Assembly (NCBI GenBank): GCA_047974565.1
Contig: JBKECN010000086.1
Location: forward strand, 3,639 to 67,638
Reading direction: 5' to 3'
Source: JBDIAG01 sp047974565
GTDB taxonomy: Bacteria > Actinomycetota > Actinomycetes > Actinomycetales > CAWJMD01
Length of the DNA stretch: 64,000 nt
In this document: positions 9,101 through 17,249 of the stretch, piece by piece
Numbering within the stretch: the stretch's first letter is position 1
How the letters are laid out: each line of letters starts with the position of its first letter
The notes under the pieces: model-generated
The model's database searches: none
Told to the model about the DNA's origin: nothing
Seen by the model: only the letters and a program-made list of their open reading frames with translations
Translations under genes and position numbers: made by a program

Positions 9101-9706
9101 CGGGAGATGCTGGGGCTCTACGTCTCCGATCACCCGCTCTTCGGGGTGGAGCACCTGCTGTCGCAGGCATCGGACACCTCGCTGGCCTCGCTGGTGGGTG
9201 ACGGCCGTCCGGACGGCACGACGGTGACCATCGCTGGGCTGATCACGCAGGTCACCCGCAAGACCACCAAGGCCGGCAACCTGTGGGCGATCGCGCAGTT
9301 GGAGGACCTGGCCGGCAGCGTCGAGGTGCTCTTCTTCCCGCAGACGTACACCGCGGTGGCCCATGAACTGCGTGAGGACGTGGTGTGCGTGATCCGGGGG
9401 CGGGTGAACCGGCGCGACGATCAGCTCGCGATCAACGCCGCGGAGATGTCGTTGCCGGACATCTCCGACGCGGGCCGCTCGGGCCCGGTGACGATCGCCC
9501 TGCCCACGTCGCGGTGCACGCCGCCGGTGGTGGGTCGGCTCAAGGATGTGCTCATCACTCATCCAGGCGTTGCCGAGGTGCACCTGCGGCTCACTCAGGC
9601 GGACAAGGCCACGCTGATGCGTCTGGACGACACGTTGCGGGTGACGCCGTCGCCGGCTTTGTACGGGGACCTGAAGGCATTGCTCGGGCCGAGTTGTCTG
9701 GCCTGA
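6179..9706 (+). CDS. dnaE: DNA polymerase III alpha subunit
   Basis: 1175 aa, the usual length of actinobacterial DnaE1, and longer than typical DnaE2. The replicative polymerase subunit for chromosome synthesis. The N-terminus (FVHLHVHTEYSMLDG) is the PHP domain. GPGRGSGAGS precedes the polymerase motif PDFDVDFDE, whose Asp413 and Asp415 are the expected metal ligands. A tandem helix-hairpin-helix region and an OB fold (TVTIAGLITQVTRKTTKAGN) follow. The start is chosen at ATG 6179 because AAGGAGG lies 5 bp upstream and the family N-terminus begins here; a longer open frame upstream has no homology-like features. Confidence 0.97.
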   Translation: MSDSFVHLHVHTEYSMLDGAARIDDLFAEAARMGMPAVATTDHGYVFGAYEFWKKAAKHGVKPIIGVEAYVTPGTHRSDKTRVVYGDGGRDDVSARGTYTHMTLLAADNGGMHNLFRMSSIASLDAAFGKYPRLDRELLSQYGSGLIATTGCPSGEIQTRLRLGQYREAVRAASELRDIFGAENFYCELMDHGLDIERKVQKDLLRLASELGLPLLATNDLHYTRAEDAKAHEALLCVQSGSTLADPDRFKFDAEEFYLKSPEEMRHLWRELPEACDNTLAIAERCEVSFTEGEGRFMPKFPVPAGESETSWFVKEVERGLAERYPGGVPQYARDQAEYETEVIAGKGYTGYFLVVADFITWAKDNGIRVGPGRGSGAGSMCAYALRITDLDPVPHGLIFERFLNPERPSMPDFDVDFDERRRGEVIHYVTTKYGSERVAQIVTYGTIKAKQAVKDASRVLGYPFSMGERITKAMPPAVMGKDIPLGGIFDPNHKRYGEAGEVRTLVKEDEEVAKVFETAQGLEGLKRQWGVHAAGVIMSSEPLLDVIPIMRRAADGQVITQFDYPSCESLGLVKMDFLGLRNLTILDDAIANVTSNRGIDLDLDALSKDPTDQAAYELLARGDTLGVFQLDGGGMRTLLRQMQPDNFEDISAALALYRPGPMGADSHTNYAYRKTGKQEVVPIHPELEEPLAEILGTTYGLIVYQEQVQQIAQKVAGYSLGKADLLRRAMGKKKKEVLDAEFVPFSEGMRAHGYSDAAITTLWDILVPFSDYAFNKAHTAAYGLVSYWTAYLKANYPAEYMAALLTSVADDKDKSALYLGECRRMKITVLPPDVNSSIGTFAAVGNDIRFGMAAIRNVGANVVAAIVQARQAKGAFTSFEDFLRKVPAVVCNKRTIESLIKAGAFDSLGHSRRGLAAIHEVYVDSIVDDKRHEAAGQDSLFGGLGDDAGPGALSALPVVPDYEWDKREKLSYEREMLGLYVSDHPLFGVEHLLSQASDTSLASLVGDGRPDGTTVTIAGLITQVTRKTTKAGNLWAIAQLEDLAGSVEVLFFPQTYTAVAHELREDVVCVIRGRVNRRDDQLAINAAEMSLPDISDAGRSGPVTIALPTSRCTPPVVGRLKDVLITHPGVAEVHLRLTQADKATLMRLDDTLRVTPSPALYGDLKALLGPSCLA

Positions 9707-9791
9707 GGCGTTGTCGGATCTGAACTCTGGGGAGGTCAACCGTGCGGGCGGGTCGGCCACGCCGAGCCGCGCTGGTGAAGGTCCCACGTCC

Positions 9792-10334
9792 ATGCCGCCC
9801 CGGCCGCGCTCGGGGTGGGCGTCGATGTGGCAGCAGGTACTGACCTGGACGCCGACGGTGCTGTTGATCGTGCTTGCCGGGGGCCTGGCCGGCGTCGGGT
9901 GGTATGCGCTGGCACCGACCACTGTCGGGCAGTACGTGCGTGACATGGTCCGCTACCCGGTGCCGGACTATCCACCGGCCAGCGTGGCCGCGCTGTACGT
10001 GGTGATCGTGCTGGTGGCGGGGCTGCTGGCGGGGATTCCGGTGGTGGCCAGACAGCGGGATCGGCCACTGGCGCGGCTGGTCGTGCATTGTGTGGCCGGG
10101 GTGCTGGCCGCCGGCGCGACGTACGTTGTCGGCTACATCTTGGGCCCGGCTCCCGAGGCCGTGCAGATCGCAGCCGATCCCGGGCACGTCCAGGTGCCTC
10201 TGGTGTTGCCGACGCCGCTGCTGGTGCTGGTGTGGCCTGCGGCGACGGCGAGCCTGGTGACCATCGGCTTGCTGCTCAGCGCGGTGCTGTATCCCGAGCC
10301 GGCCGGAGTCCGGTCCCCGGGCCACGCGGGGTGA
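9792..10334 (+). CDS. Four-helix integral membrane protein, unknown function
   Basis: 180 aa from the ATG; an in-frame TTG at 9711 would add 27 residues without a better ribosome site. Four hydrophobic segments are visible: VLLIVLAGGLAGVGW, LYVVIVLVAGLLAGI, VHCVAGVLAAGATYVVGYI and LVWPAATASLVTIGLLL. The order, a helix, a long loop, two helices, a loop and a helix, resembles actinobacterial DUF2567-like proteins, but I am not sure of that. It follows dnaE on the same strand and its stop lies just before the RHS frame, so the island boundary falls close to its 3' end. Confidence 0.7.
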   Translation: MPPRPRSGWASMWQQVLTWTPTVLLIVLAGGLAGVGWYALAPTTVGQYVRDMVRYPVPDYPPASVAALYVVIVLVAGLLAGIPVVARQRDRPLARLVVHCVAGVLAAGATYVVGYILGPAPEAVQIAADPGHVQVPLVLPTPLLVLVWPAATASLVTIGLLLSAVLYPEPAGVRSPGHAG

Positions 10335-10337
10335 AAC

Positions 10338-13300
10338 GTGCGTCGGCGCCGTTCTTGCGGGGTTGGACTTGGCGTTGTCGCAGCGGTACAGGGTCGGTTG
10401 CAGGCTCAGACGCTGGTCGATCCGGGGGATGTTTCGGGGTCGTTGACGACGAGTTACACCTATACCGGTGCTGGGGAGGTGCCCTCGGTGGTGGATCCGG
10501 CGGGTCGGATCACCACTCACGGGTACGACCAGGCTGGCAATCTGGTGTCGACGACGTTGCCGGATGGGCGGGTGACTCGGATGGCGTATTCGGCTCGCGG
10601 GCAGGTGTCTTCGATCACGGATGCTTCGGGGGCGGTGACCTCGATGGTTTATGACGGTGCGGGGAACCTGGTGTCGACCACGACGCCGGGCGAGCGGACC
10701 GTGTCGGCGACGTATAACGGTGATGGCACGGTGGCGACGTCGACGGATGCGGCGGGGCAGACCACCACGTACGCCTATGACCGGGCGGGGAACCGGGTTC
10801 GGGTCGTGTCGCCGGCGGGTCGGGTTGCTGCGGTGCAGGTGAGCGTGCTGGGGTGGGTGATGGCCACGATCGATCCTCGGGGGCAGGTTGCGGGGGCGGA
10901 CCGTGCCGCGTTCACCACGACGATGGGCCGGGATGCGGCCGGGCGTGTGACGTCGATGCGTGAGCCTACGGGCGTGATGACATCGACTGCTTATTCCGTG
11001 GATGGCAACCCGGTGGAGGTTGTGGACGCTTCGGGCGGGGTGACCCGGTTCGGCTATGACGGGGTGGGTCGGTTGACGAGTGTGACTGATCCGGACGGGA
11101 GGACGACTCGCACCGAGTACGACGCGGCGGCTCGGGTCAGGGCTGTGGTCGACCCGGCGGGGGCCACGACGACGACGGGGTACGACGTCTTCGGTCGCCC
11201 GGTACGGGTGTTGGATCCGACGGGCCGGACGGCGTCTCAAACGTATACGCGTGCGGGCGTGGTGGGGTCTCGGACGGGCCCGGATGGGCAGACCACCCGG
11301 TATGAGTACGACTCCTCGGATCGTGTTGTGTCGGTGACGGGTCCTGGTGGTGGGGTGAGTCGTACCGGGTGGGACGTTCTGGATCGGGTGGTGAGTGTGA
11401 GCGATCCGGATGGGCGGGTGGTGCGGACTGAGTACACCCCGTCGGGTCAGGTCGAGCGGGTGAGGCGTCCGGATGGGTCGGTGCTGGAGTACGGGTATGA
11501 CGTGCTGGATCGGCGGGTGTGGGTGAGTGATCCGTCGGGCACGTCGAGGTATGGGTATGACGCTGATGGGCTGGTCGTCTCGGTGGTGGATCCGGTGGGT
11601 CGGGCCACGGCCATGGGGTGGGATGCGGCGGGGAATCAGGTGTCGAGTACCACGTCGGTGGGGGTGGTGTCTCGCCGTTTTGATGCGGGTCGGCGCGTGA
11701 TGAGCGTGGACAATCCTGGTTCGGCTGCCGATGTGGAGTATGGGTATGACGCGGCGGGTCGGGTGGTGTCGATGAGGGATGGCACGGGTGTGTCGTCGTA
11801 TGCGTACTCGCCGGCGGGTCGGCTGGTTGCCTACACCAATGGGGCGTCGGCCACCGTGGGGTATGGGTATGACGCTGCGGGTCGGGTGGCGAGGGTGCAG
11901 TATCCCAGTGGTCGTGACGTGCTACGGGGGTATGACGCGGCGGGTCGGTTGGTCACGGTGTCGGATGGGGTGGGGCGTACGGCTCGGTTCTCCGCTGATG
12001 CCGGTGGCCGGGTGGGTGGGGTGTCACTACCGAATGGGGTGTCCACGGCGTATTCGTATACCGCGGATGGTCAGGTTGCGGAGTTGGTCACGTCGCGGGG
12101 GGCTGGGAGCGTGGTCTCTGATGTGGCGTCGTTCTCGGCTGGGGGGTTGCTGACGTCCAGGGCGGGTGGTGAGGGTGCGCAGGGGTATTCCTGGGATGCG
12201 TTGGCGCGGTTGGATGAGGTGAGCCTCACGGCGTCGGGGGGTGGGTCGAGTGCGGTGGATGTGGGGTTTGATGAGGCGGGTCGGGTGTCCACCGTGGGTG
12301 GGTCGGTGTTGACCTATGACGGGTGGGGTCAGGTGTCGGGGGCGGTCCGTGGGATGGGTGGGCAGTCGCGGGCGGAGACGGTGTTTGCTTTTGATGGGGC
12401 GGGGAACCGGGTGGGGCAGTCGACCACGATCTCTGGCACACAGACGCAGTCGGGGATGTGGGATGTGGGGCCGTTGGGGTCGGGGTCGTGGGTGTTTGAT
12501 GTCGATGAGGTCAATCGGTTGAGGGGGGTCAGCGGTCCGGGGGTTGAGGCCGGGTATGGGTATGACGGGGCGGGGTTGCGGGCGTGGCGCACGAGTGGGG
12601 GGATGCGGGAGGACTTCGTGTGGGATGTCGTTGCCGGGGTGCCGGTGGTGTTGGCTGATGGTGAGCACGAGTACGTGTATGGGCAGGGCACGACCCCGTT
12701 GTGGCAGGTGGAGACGGGTACGGGGGTGGTGGAGTATCTGCATGCCGATGTCACGGGGTCGGTGGTGGCGGTCACCGATGCGGCGGGGGTGGTGGCCGGG
12801 ACCCGGTCGTATGAGGCGTATGGGCGGGTGACCGGGTCCACGGGGGAGTGGGTGACCCGGTTCGGTTTCGCGGGGGAGTACACCGATCCCGATACCGGGT
12901 TGGTGTATTTGCGGGCCCGGTATTACGACCCGGACACTGCGCAGTTCATGAGTGTGGACCCGGTCGTGGAGCAGACGCGTACTGCGTACGGGTATACGGC
13001 GGGGAATCCGTTGCAGTTTGCTGATCCGACGGGTCTGGACTGGTTGCAGGACGCCTCGGACTGGACCGCGGGTTTCGGGGACACCCTGACTTTTGGGGGG
13101 ACCGCTCAGATCCGCAGGTTGATCAACTACGCGGTGTGGGGTGAGGACTCCGACATGGTTGATCACTGCTCCACGTTCTACCGGTGGGGTAGTCGCGGGG
13201 GCATGATCGCCGGCACCGGCCTGACCGTTATCGAGGGCCTGTCACTGGCGCGTGTGGCATGGGCCAGTCGCGGTGTTATCCAGGCCGCCCTGCGTGACCC

Positions 13301-13748
13301 CGCCACCACACTGACCCGCCTGACCGGGAGCCTGACCACCCGCGCCAGCACCATCACCCGCACCCTACGACCCAAACCCCGACCAGCCACCACCAACACC
13401 GCCGCAAACGGCGCAGCCGGAGCGAGCAACGCGGCCAACGGGGTGCGGCTCGCTCAGCAGTTGGCTCGTGAGTCTGCGGAATCCGCGTTCACGGCATCTG
13501 GCGGTCTGCGGACTGAGGTGATTCAGGGCTCGAGCCGGATTATCGACGGGTCACGTCTGGGCAATCCTGACGTGGTCAAGGCTCTGACCGCGGACGGCAG
13601 CAACATTGCCGATTGGGGGAAGTACACGACGCAGACGTTCCAGAGCCCGTCCGGGCCCTTCCAAGCACACTTCTACTACAACCCGGTGACCGGCGCGGCC
13701 AACTACTCGGTGGACTACAAGATCGTCTTCAACGGAATGCCACGATGA
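10338..13748 (+). CDS. RHS/YD-repeat polymorphic toxin shell with C-terminal toxin; lacks secretion N-terminus
   Basis: 1136 aa if GTG 10338 is used, but no clear ribosome site precedes it. From residue about 30 onward it is a run of YD repeats (G-YD-x-x-G patterns), ending in the RHS core GEYTDPDTGLVYLRARYYDP and the self-cleavage-type motif PLQFADPTGL at about 891-900. A linker with two hydrophobic patches leads to STITRTLRPKPRPATT (residues 1004-1019), encoded in a 68-bp DNA repeat shared with an orphan cassette. The last about 110 residues, ending VDYKIVFNGMPR, are the variable toxin. No signal peptide, PAAR or N-plug domain is present, so it looks 5'-truncated or is a recombination recipient. 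The stop overlaps the immunity gene. Confidence 0.85.
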   Translation: MRRRRSCGVGLGVVAAVQGRLQAQTLVDPGDVSGSLTTSYTYTGAGEVPSVVDPAGRITTHGYDQAGNLVSTTLPDGRVTRMAYSARGQVSSITDASGAVTSMVYDGAGNLVSTTTPGERTVSATYNGDGTVATSTDAAGQTTTYAYDRAGNRVRVVSPAGRVAAVQVSVLGWVMATIDPRGQVAGADRAAFTTTMGRDAAGRVTSMREPTGVMTSTAYSVDGNPVEVVDASGGVTRFGYDGVGRLTSVTDPDGRTTRTEYDAAARVRAVVDPAGATTTTGYDVFGRPVRVLDPTGRTASQTYTRAGVVGSRTGPDGQTTRYEYDSSDRVVSVTGPGGGVSRTGWDVLDRVVSVSDPDGRVVRTEYTPSGQVERVRRPDGSVLEYGYDVLDRRVWVSDPSGTSRYGYDADGLVVSVVDPVGRATAMGWDAAGNQVSSTTSVGVVSRRFDAGRRVMSVDNPGSAADVEYGYDAAGRVVSMRDGTGVSSYAYSPAGRLVAYTNGASATVGYGYDAAGRVARVQYPSGRDVLRGYDAAGRLVTVSDGVGRTARFSADAGGRVGGVSLPNGVSTAYSYTADGQVAELVTSRGAGSVVSDVASFSAGGLLTSRAGGEGAQGYSWDALARLDEVSLTASGGGSSAVDVGFDEAGRVSTVGGSVLTYDGWGQVSGAVRGMGGQSRAETVFAFDGAGNRVGQSTTISGTQTQSGMWDVGPLGSGSWVFDVDEVNRLRGVSGPGVEAGYGYDGAGLRAWRTSGGMREDFVWDVVAGVPVVLADGEHEYVYGQGTTPLWQVETGTGVVEYLHADVTGSVVAVTDAAGVVAGTRSYEAYGRVTGSTGEWVTRFGFAGEYTDPDTGLVYLRARYYDPDTAQFMSVDPVVEQTRTAYGYTAGNPLQFADPTGLDWLQDASDWTAGFGDTLTFGGTAQIRRLINYAVWGEDSDMVDHCSTFYRWGSRGGMIAGTGLTVIEGLSLARVAWASRGVIQAALRDPATTLTRLTGSLTTRASTITRTLRPKPRPATTNTAANGAAGASNAANGVRLAQQLARESAESAFTASGGLRTEVIQGSSRIIDGSRLGNPDVVKALTADGSNIADWGKYTTQTFQSPSGPFQAHFYYNPVTGAANYSVDYKIVFNGMPR
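13346..13413 (+). repeat. 68-bp toxin-junction repeat, copy A (inside RHS gene)
   Basis: Identical base for base to 20235-20302. It encodes the linker between the RHS shell and its toxin, and the distant copy is in the same reading frame ahead of a HINT-toxin module. Homologous recombination between the copies would exchange the RHS toxin tip and delete the intervening 6.9 kb. Confidence 0.9.
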
Positions 13749-14110
13749 AGGTTCGGTGCGTGTCGATCATTAATCCCGCCACGCTCGAGAGGGAATCGAC
13801 GAGCGCATGGGTCCGGATTGGCAGCTTGTACGAGGTGGTGGAGATTTACGCACCCGCTGCCGGTCCGGCCACGTTGAGAATCGTGGATGAGTCCGGAGCC
13901 CCGAGTATTTGGCCGTCCATCATGTTCGTTTCCGAGGGTCCGGAACTCTCGGGACAGTGGGGCTGCGAGGTCGGCGAGGGTGCGGTCACCCTTGCGCCTC
14001 TGCCTTTCCTGGAGCCCGGATTCTGGGAGGCGTACTTCGACGGCGATCCCGTGCGGCGAACGCGATTCAACGAGACGTTGCAGGCTCTAGAGGCGGTCCG
14101 CGGCCCGTAG
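13745..14110 (+). CDS. Probable immunity protein for the RHS toxin
   Basis: 121 aa; its ATG overlaps the RHS stop codon (ATGA), the coupling seen for most pairs in this island. The protein is soluble and starts MKVRCVSIINPATLERESTSA. No catalytic motif is seen. Function is inferred from position: binding and neutralising the RHS C-terminal domain. The final 25 residues, ending LQALEAVRGP, run just up to a duplicated Zn-ribbon fragment. Confidence 0.7.
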   Translation: MKVRCVSIINPATLERESTSAWVRIGSLYEVVEIYAPAAGPATLRIVDESGAPSIWPSIMFVSEGPELSGQWGCEVGEGAVTLAPLPFLEPGFWEAYFDGDPVRRTRFNETLQALEAVRGP

Positions 14111-14138
14111 TGGAGGACCTGGCTCAGCTGGCTTGGCG

Positions 14139-14288
14139 GGGACCTGCCCGGGACCTGCCCACCCTCGCCGCCGCAGCTCGGGGGTTGTCGAGGCCCTCGC
14201 GCCTTCGGGAGAAGACCGCGACCCGACCCTCGTGGTGAAGCTCATGTCGAGCAGGACAGGGGCGGCATACAGCCGTGATACTGGGCTG
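14139..14288 (+). pseudogene. Duplicated 3' fragment of the Zn-ribbon gene
   Basis: The frame ending at 14238 reads DLPTLAAAARGLSRPS ... REKTATRPSW, clearly related to the 3' part of the Zn-ribbon gene at 23190-23277 (DLPTLTAAVRDLVEALS ... REKTTNRPRW). Homology continues for about 50 bp into non-coding sequence (GGGGCGGCATAC/GC AGCCG in both). No start codon or N-terminal part remains. This marks a copied segment carried along when toxin cassettes were inserted. Confidence 0.6.
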
Positions 14289-14862
14289 GTGACCAACCGG
14301 CAGCCGACGAGCGCAGTGGGGTGGTGGCGGGTTCTCCTAGCCGCCCTAGCCGCTGTCCTCGCGGTGCTGATCGGCGCCACAACAGCGTCCGCCACCACCC
14401 CGCCTGAACTCGAAACTCGCGTCGGGGCCTCAACGGTCGCCGCGGCGCGTGTCGTCGGGGTCCACGAGAGTGTTTCCGCAGGTCAACGGTGGGGGAACGC
14501 CCCTCCGCAGGCCGGGATGGTGGTGGCTACCGGTGTTGCCGCAAACAGCGCTGGCAAGATTCCATGACGTCTTGGCAGAACTACCCCAAGGTCACTCAAG
14601 GCGGGCGTGAGTACGCCCAGGTAGGCGATCGGCTCTACACGCGGCACGCGGTAGACCGCATGCAACCGAGCGGCCTTGGTGCGCCGGCAGGAGCGCCTGG
14701 CCCCGGTCGAAGCATCTCGCCCAACTACATCGAGGACGTTCTAGGAAGTACGAAGGGGAGTCCAGTCAAGGGTCCGAACGAGGAGCCCCGGTTGTCCTAC
14801 ACAAGCGGCACGGTGCAGGTCATCACCGAAACAACATCGTCATCACGGTGATCACGCGATGA
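14289..14862 (+). pseudogene. Broken secreted toxin cassette, DUF4258-like C-terminus
   Basis: GTG 14289 begins a signal peptide (GWWRVLLAALAAVLAVLIGATTASA), a family-2 leader (PELETRVGAST, AGQRWGNAPPQ) and the V-A-A-N junction at residues 83-86; this frame stops at 14567. The toxin continues in another frame (YTRHAVDRMQ, GRSISPNYIEDVL), and a second shift near 14835 is needed to reach the natural ending NNIVITVITR with stop at 14860-14862 overlapping the immunity ATG. With both shifts repaired it is one gene of about 190 codons. The fold resembles DUF4258-like RNase candidates and the intact cassette at 24591. Sequencing error at both sites is the alternative. Confidence 0.65.
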
Positions 14863-15137
14863 ACCCGAGTGCCTACAACCGGACCGTCCTTGACAGAGTT
14901 CGTACGTCTGCTGCGGCTTTCGCGTCCGGTGACATCGAGATGGATGACGTCCAAGCTGTGCTCCAGAGCACCGCGGGGCTGCTTGAGAATGACGGCAGCG
15001 GGGCGGCCGAACTCGTACGGCTGGCCGAGGCGGATATCGAGGAGATCCGGTTCACCCGGCTTCTCGACGAGCAGCTGCCGGCCGTGACATTCCGGCTCGA
15101 CGCTCTGCTCGAAGTTCTTCAGGGCGAGGACCCATGA
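14859..15137 (+). CDS. Immunity protein of the broken DUF4258-like toxin
   Basis: 92 aa, acidic and helical (AELVRLAEADIEEIRF). Its ATG overlaps the reconstructed toxin stop, and its own stop overlaps the next toxin start (ATGATG at 15134). It is intact although its toxin is broken, so it may now act as an orphan immunity gene against kin. The partner is inferred from position only. Confidence 0.65.
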   Translation: MNPSAYNRTVLDRVRTSAAAFASGDIEMDDVQAVLQSTAGLLENDGSGAAELVRLAEADIEEIRFTRLLDEQLPAVTFRLDALLEVLQGEDP

Positions 15138-15850
15138 TGCCGATTCGAGCTGCACTGCGCGCGTTGCTTGTGGCGGTATTCGCCGCGCTCACGGTCGCAA
15201 CGCCCACGGCGCAGGCCGACGCATTGGTGCACGTCTACACCTACGACGGCCATCACCCCACTGTGTCGTCGACCTATGCCATCACGGAGCGCGGTCCGCC
15301 CGCGGAGAACGTCAACCTCACTGTCTACAACGCCGACGGTCCCCGGCCGCTCGGCGCTCTAGCATGCCCGGAAGGCATGGGAGGGCGGACGTCCTGCAAC
15401 TACGACGACACCCGACGCTCCGTGCAGATTGCGCGTGGGAGTCAGCCTGTTGAGCGGCCCATCGTCCACGAACATGCGAAGCGTGCCGTCGATGAGCGAT
15501 GCCGTGTTGCCGCAAAGACAGCAGACGATTTCGTTGACCTGGCTTCACCCAGTCGCCGTAGCCATATCCTCGATGGTGAGGTGCGACCGAACGGCACCTT
15601 TGGGGGTGGGCACCGGCCGGGTACTGGGTTCCTAGGGAAGTCAGAGTTCCCGCCTGGTTGGTCCGACGACAGGATCATGCACGAGATCTCGGATGTCGCG
15701 ACCGATCCGTCGCTTGTCTGGCGGTCCGGCAACCGGACAGGCGACTTCTTCGTCAACGGCACCCGCGGCGGCGTCGACATCGAAGTCCTCATCCGAAACG
15801 ATCAGATCTGGACCGGTTACCCGACGAACCTGCCGAGGAACCCACGATGA
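15134..15850 (+). CDS. Secreted EndoU-type RNase toxin
   Basis: 238 aa. Residues 1-28 are a signal peptide ending PTAQA. A family-1 leader follows (YTYDGHH, AITERGPP), then the V-A-A-K junction at 125-128 and the toxin. The toxin matches the bacterial EndoU pattern: HILDGE with His144, GGGHRPG with His160, Lys169 in FLGKSEFP, PPGWSDDRI, then GVDIEVLIRNDQIWTGYP at the end. Known family: EndoU nucleases cut RNA at uridines and are common toxin tips. With its own signal peptide it could be exported independently of the RHS shell. The overlapping downstream gene is the expected immunity protein. Confidence 0.85.
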   Translation: MMPIRAALRALLVAVFAALTVATPTAQADALVHVYTYDGHHPTVSSTYAITERGPPAENVNLTVYNADGPRPLGALACPEGMGGRTSCNYDDTRRSVQIARGSQPVERPIVHEHAKRAVDERCRVAAKTADDFVDLASPSRRSHILDGEVRPNGTFGGGHRPGTGFLGKSEFPPGWSDDRIMHEISDVATDPSLVWRSGNRTGDFFVNGTRGGVDIEVLIRNDQIWTGYPTNLPRNPR

Positions 15851-16122
15851 CGCCGGACGAATACCTCGGCCGGGTTCGCGCTACTGCTTGGCGTGCTGCC
15901 GAGTACGTTCCGGCTGACCGACTAGAGGAGGTTCAACGTCTCATCGATCACGGAGAGCCAGCCGAAGGCCTCTGCTCCTTGGCTTGGGCGATCGTCAACT
16001 CGGAGGTTCGTGTTCCGAGGGACCTAATCGAAGCGATCTCCGAGTACACCGTTGAGCTCATTGATGACGATTTCATGCCGCCGAACCTTGGTGACTTCGC
16101 ACTTACAGATGGCGAGGCATGA
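15847..16122 (+). CDS. Immunity protein for the EndoU toxin
   Basis: 91 aa, starting by ATGA overlap with the toxin stop. Acidic, with an Asp-rich C-terminus (ELIDDDFMPPN). Begins MTPDEYLGRVRATAWRAAEY and contains EGLCSLAWAIV. Position and size fit a toxin-neutralising partner, and the next toxin start overlaps its stop, so toxin and immunity genes form one translationally coupled string from 14859 to 17562. Confidence 0.7.
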   Translation: MTPDEYLGRVRATAWRAAEYVPADRLEEVQRLIDHGEPAEGLCSLAWAIVNSEVRVPRDLIEAISEYTVELIDDDFMPPNLGDFALTDGEA

Positions 16123-17249
16123 TGCAACGGGTCATCGCGGTTGTGGTGGCTGCCCTCGCGGCCTGGCTGGGCCTCGTGCAACCCGCACAGGTGGCCGCTC
16201 ATCCGTCAACCGTCGTTGCCTACGCCTACGGCTACGGCGACCATGGCGGCGCCGCGGATCCGGCGGACATCACCACTGAGCGCGGGCCACCGGGGGCGGA
16301 CGACCGCGCCATCTTCCTCGCTGCCATCGGCCGTGGGCTCGGTGGCACTTCGGCGCACCCAAGTACCGCCGCAACCGCGTCGATCACCACCTACGACCAG
16401 CCGACCGGGTTCGCGCAGCCCGCGCAGGCTACGGGTGCAACCCAGGAGGAAGTTCAGGTAAGCCACGGGGCTTCGACTGCGCCTGCTCGATTTGTCGTTG
16501 CCGCAAAGACAGCAGCCAACGTCTGCGGTCTGAAGAGCTTCTCCGGGGCCACCCTGGTCCTCATGGCCGATGGGACCAAGAAGCCCATCGAGGACATCAA
16601 GGTCGGCGACAAGGTCGTCGCCACTGATCCTGAGAGCGGTGAACAAGCCGCCAAGAGCGTGCTGGCGGTCTGGGTTCACGATGACGAGCTCACCGACCTC
16701 AAGCTTGACGACGGGACCGTCCTGAGGACCACCGAGGACCACCCGTTCTGGTCTGTCGACGACCAGCAGTTCGAACGCACCGACCACCTCGCGAAGGGCG
16801 AACGGGTGCGCAGCGCCGACGGCAGCCTGATCGCGGTCGACGGGCTCGATCCCGCCACTGCCCGTATGGGCCTGGCCTACAACCTCACCGTCGACGGGTT
16901 GCACACGTACCACGTCGGAGATGACGCCGTCCTGGTCCACAACGCCGGCTGCATGTCATCGGTGATCGGGAATGACCCGTTCTTGGTCAAGGCTGCGCAG
17001 AGCGCGGGGAAGAACTCGCAGGTCCAGCGAGAGATGGATGGTCTGTTTGCGCAGTTGTCGGCGGGCAACATGAATCCGGGTATCGGGACCAAGGTGTTGA
17101 GCGGCACCGACATCTCGTATGCACGCAGCCGTGGTGGGGCTCGACTGTTCTTCCGGAACGCAGACGGTGGAATCCAGATCGTCGGCAAGGCCAGCAAGGC
17201 CAACGAGTCCTCGGTGATCAACCATTTGATGGGTCTCTATGGACCGTGA
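16119..17249 (+). CDS. Secreted HINT-containing toxin, ParE/RelE-like C-terminus
   Basis: 376 aa. Signal peptide about 1-27, family-1 leader (ITTERGPP), junction V-A-A-K at 127-130, HINT domain about 135-275 and toxin from 278. The HINT shows SFSGATLVLMADGTKKPIE at its start, TTEDHPFW (block-B TxxH) and VHNAGC at the end, so self-cleavage to release the toxin is likely. The toxin includes GIGTKVLSGTDISYARSRGG, ARLFFR and GGIQIVGKASKANES, resembling ParE/RelE-fold ribonucleases or gyrase poisons. The immunity gene overlaps its last 11 bp. The toxin family is tentative; the HINT is clear. Confidence 0.82.
   Translation: MMQRVIAVVVAALAAWLGLVQPAQVAAHPSTVVAYAYGYGDHGGAADPADITTERGPPGADDRAIFLAAIGRGLGGTSAHPSTAATASITTYDQPTGFAQPAQATGATQEEVQVSHGASTAPARFVVAAKTAANVCGLKSFSGATLVLMADGTKKPIEDIKVGDKVVATDPESGEQAAKSVLAVWVHDDELTDLKLDDGTVLRTTEDHPFWSVDDQQFERTDHLAKGERVRSADGSLIAVDGLDPATARMGLAYNLTVDGLHTYHVGDDAVLVHNAGCMSSVIGNDPFLVKAAQSAGKNSQVQREMDGLFAQLSAGNMNPGIGTKVLSGTDISYARSRGGARLFFRNADGGIQIVGKASKANESSVINHLMGLYGP

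Noticed and set aside
5591..9946. A 1451-codon open frame on the minus strand opposite dnaE
   Set aside because: It is a mirror of codon bias in dnaE (GC-rich third positions). Composition is Arg/His/Pro-rich with no domain, and dnaE itself is unmistakable.
10338..13748. YD repeats as a DNA tandem-repeat array
   Set aside because: Repeats are at the protein level with diverged DNA; this is normal RHS structure.
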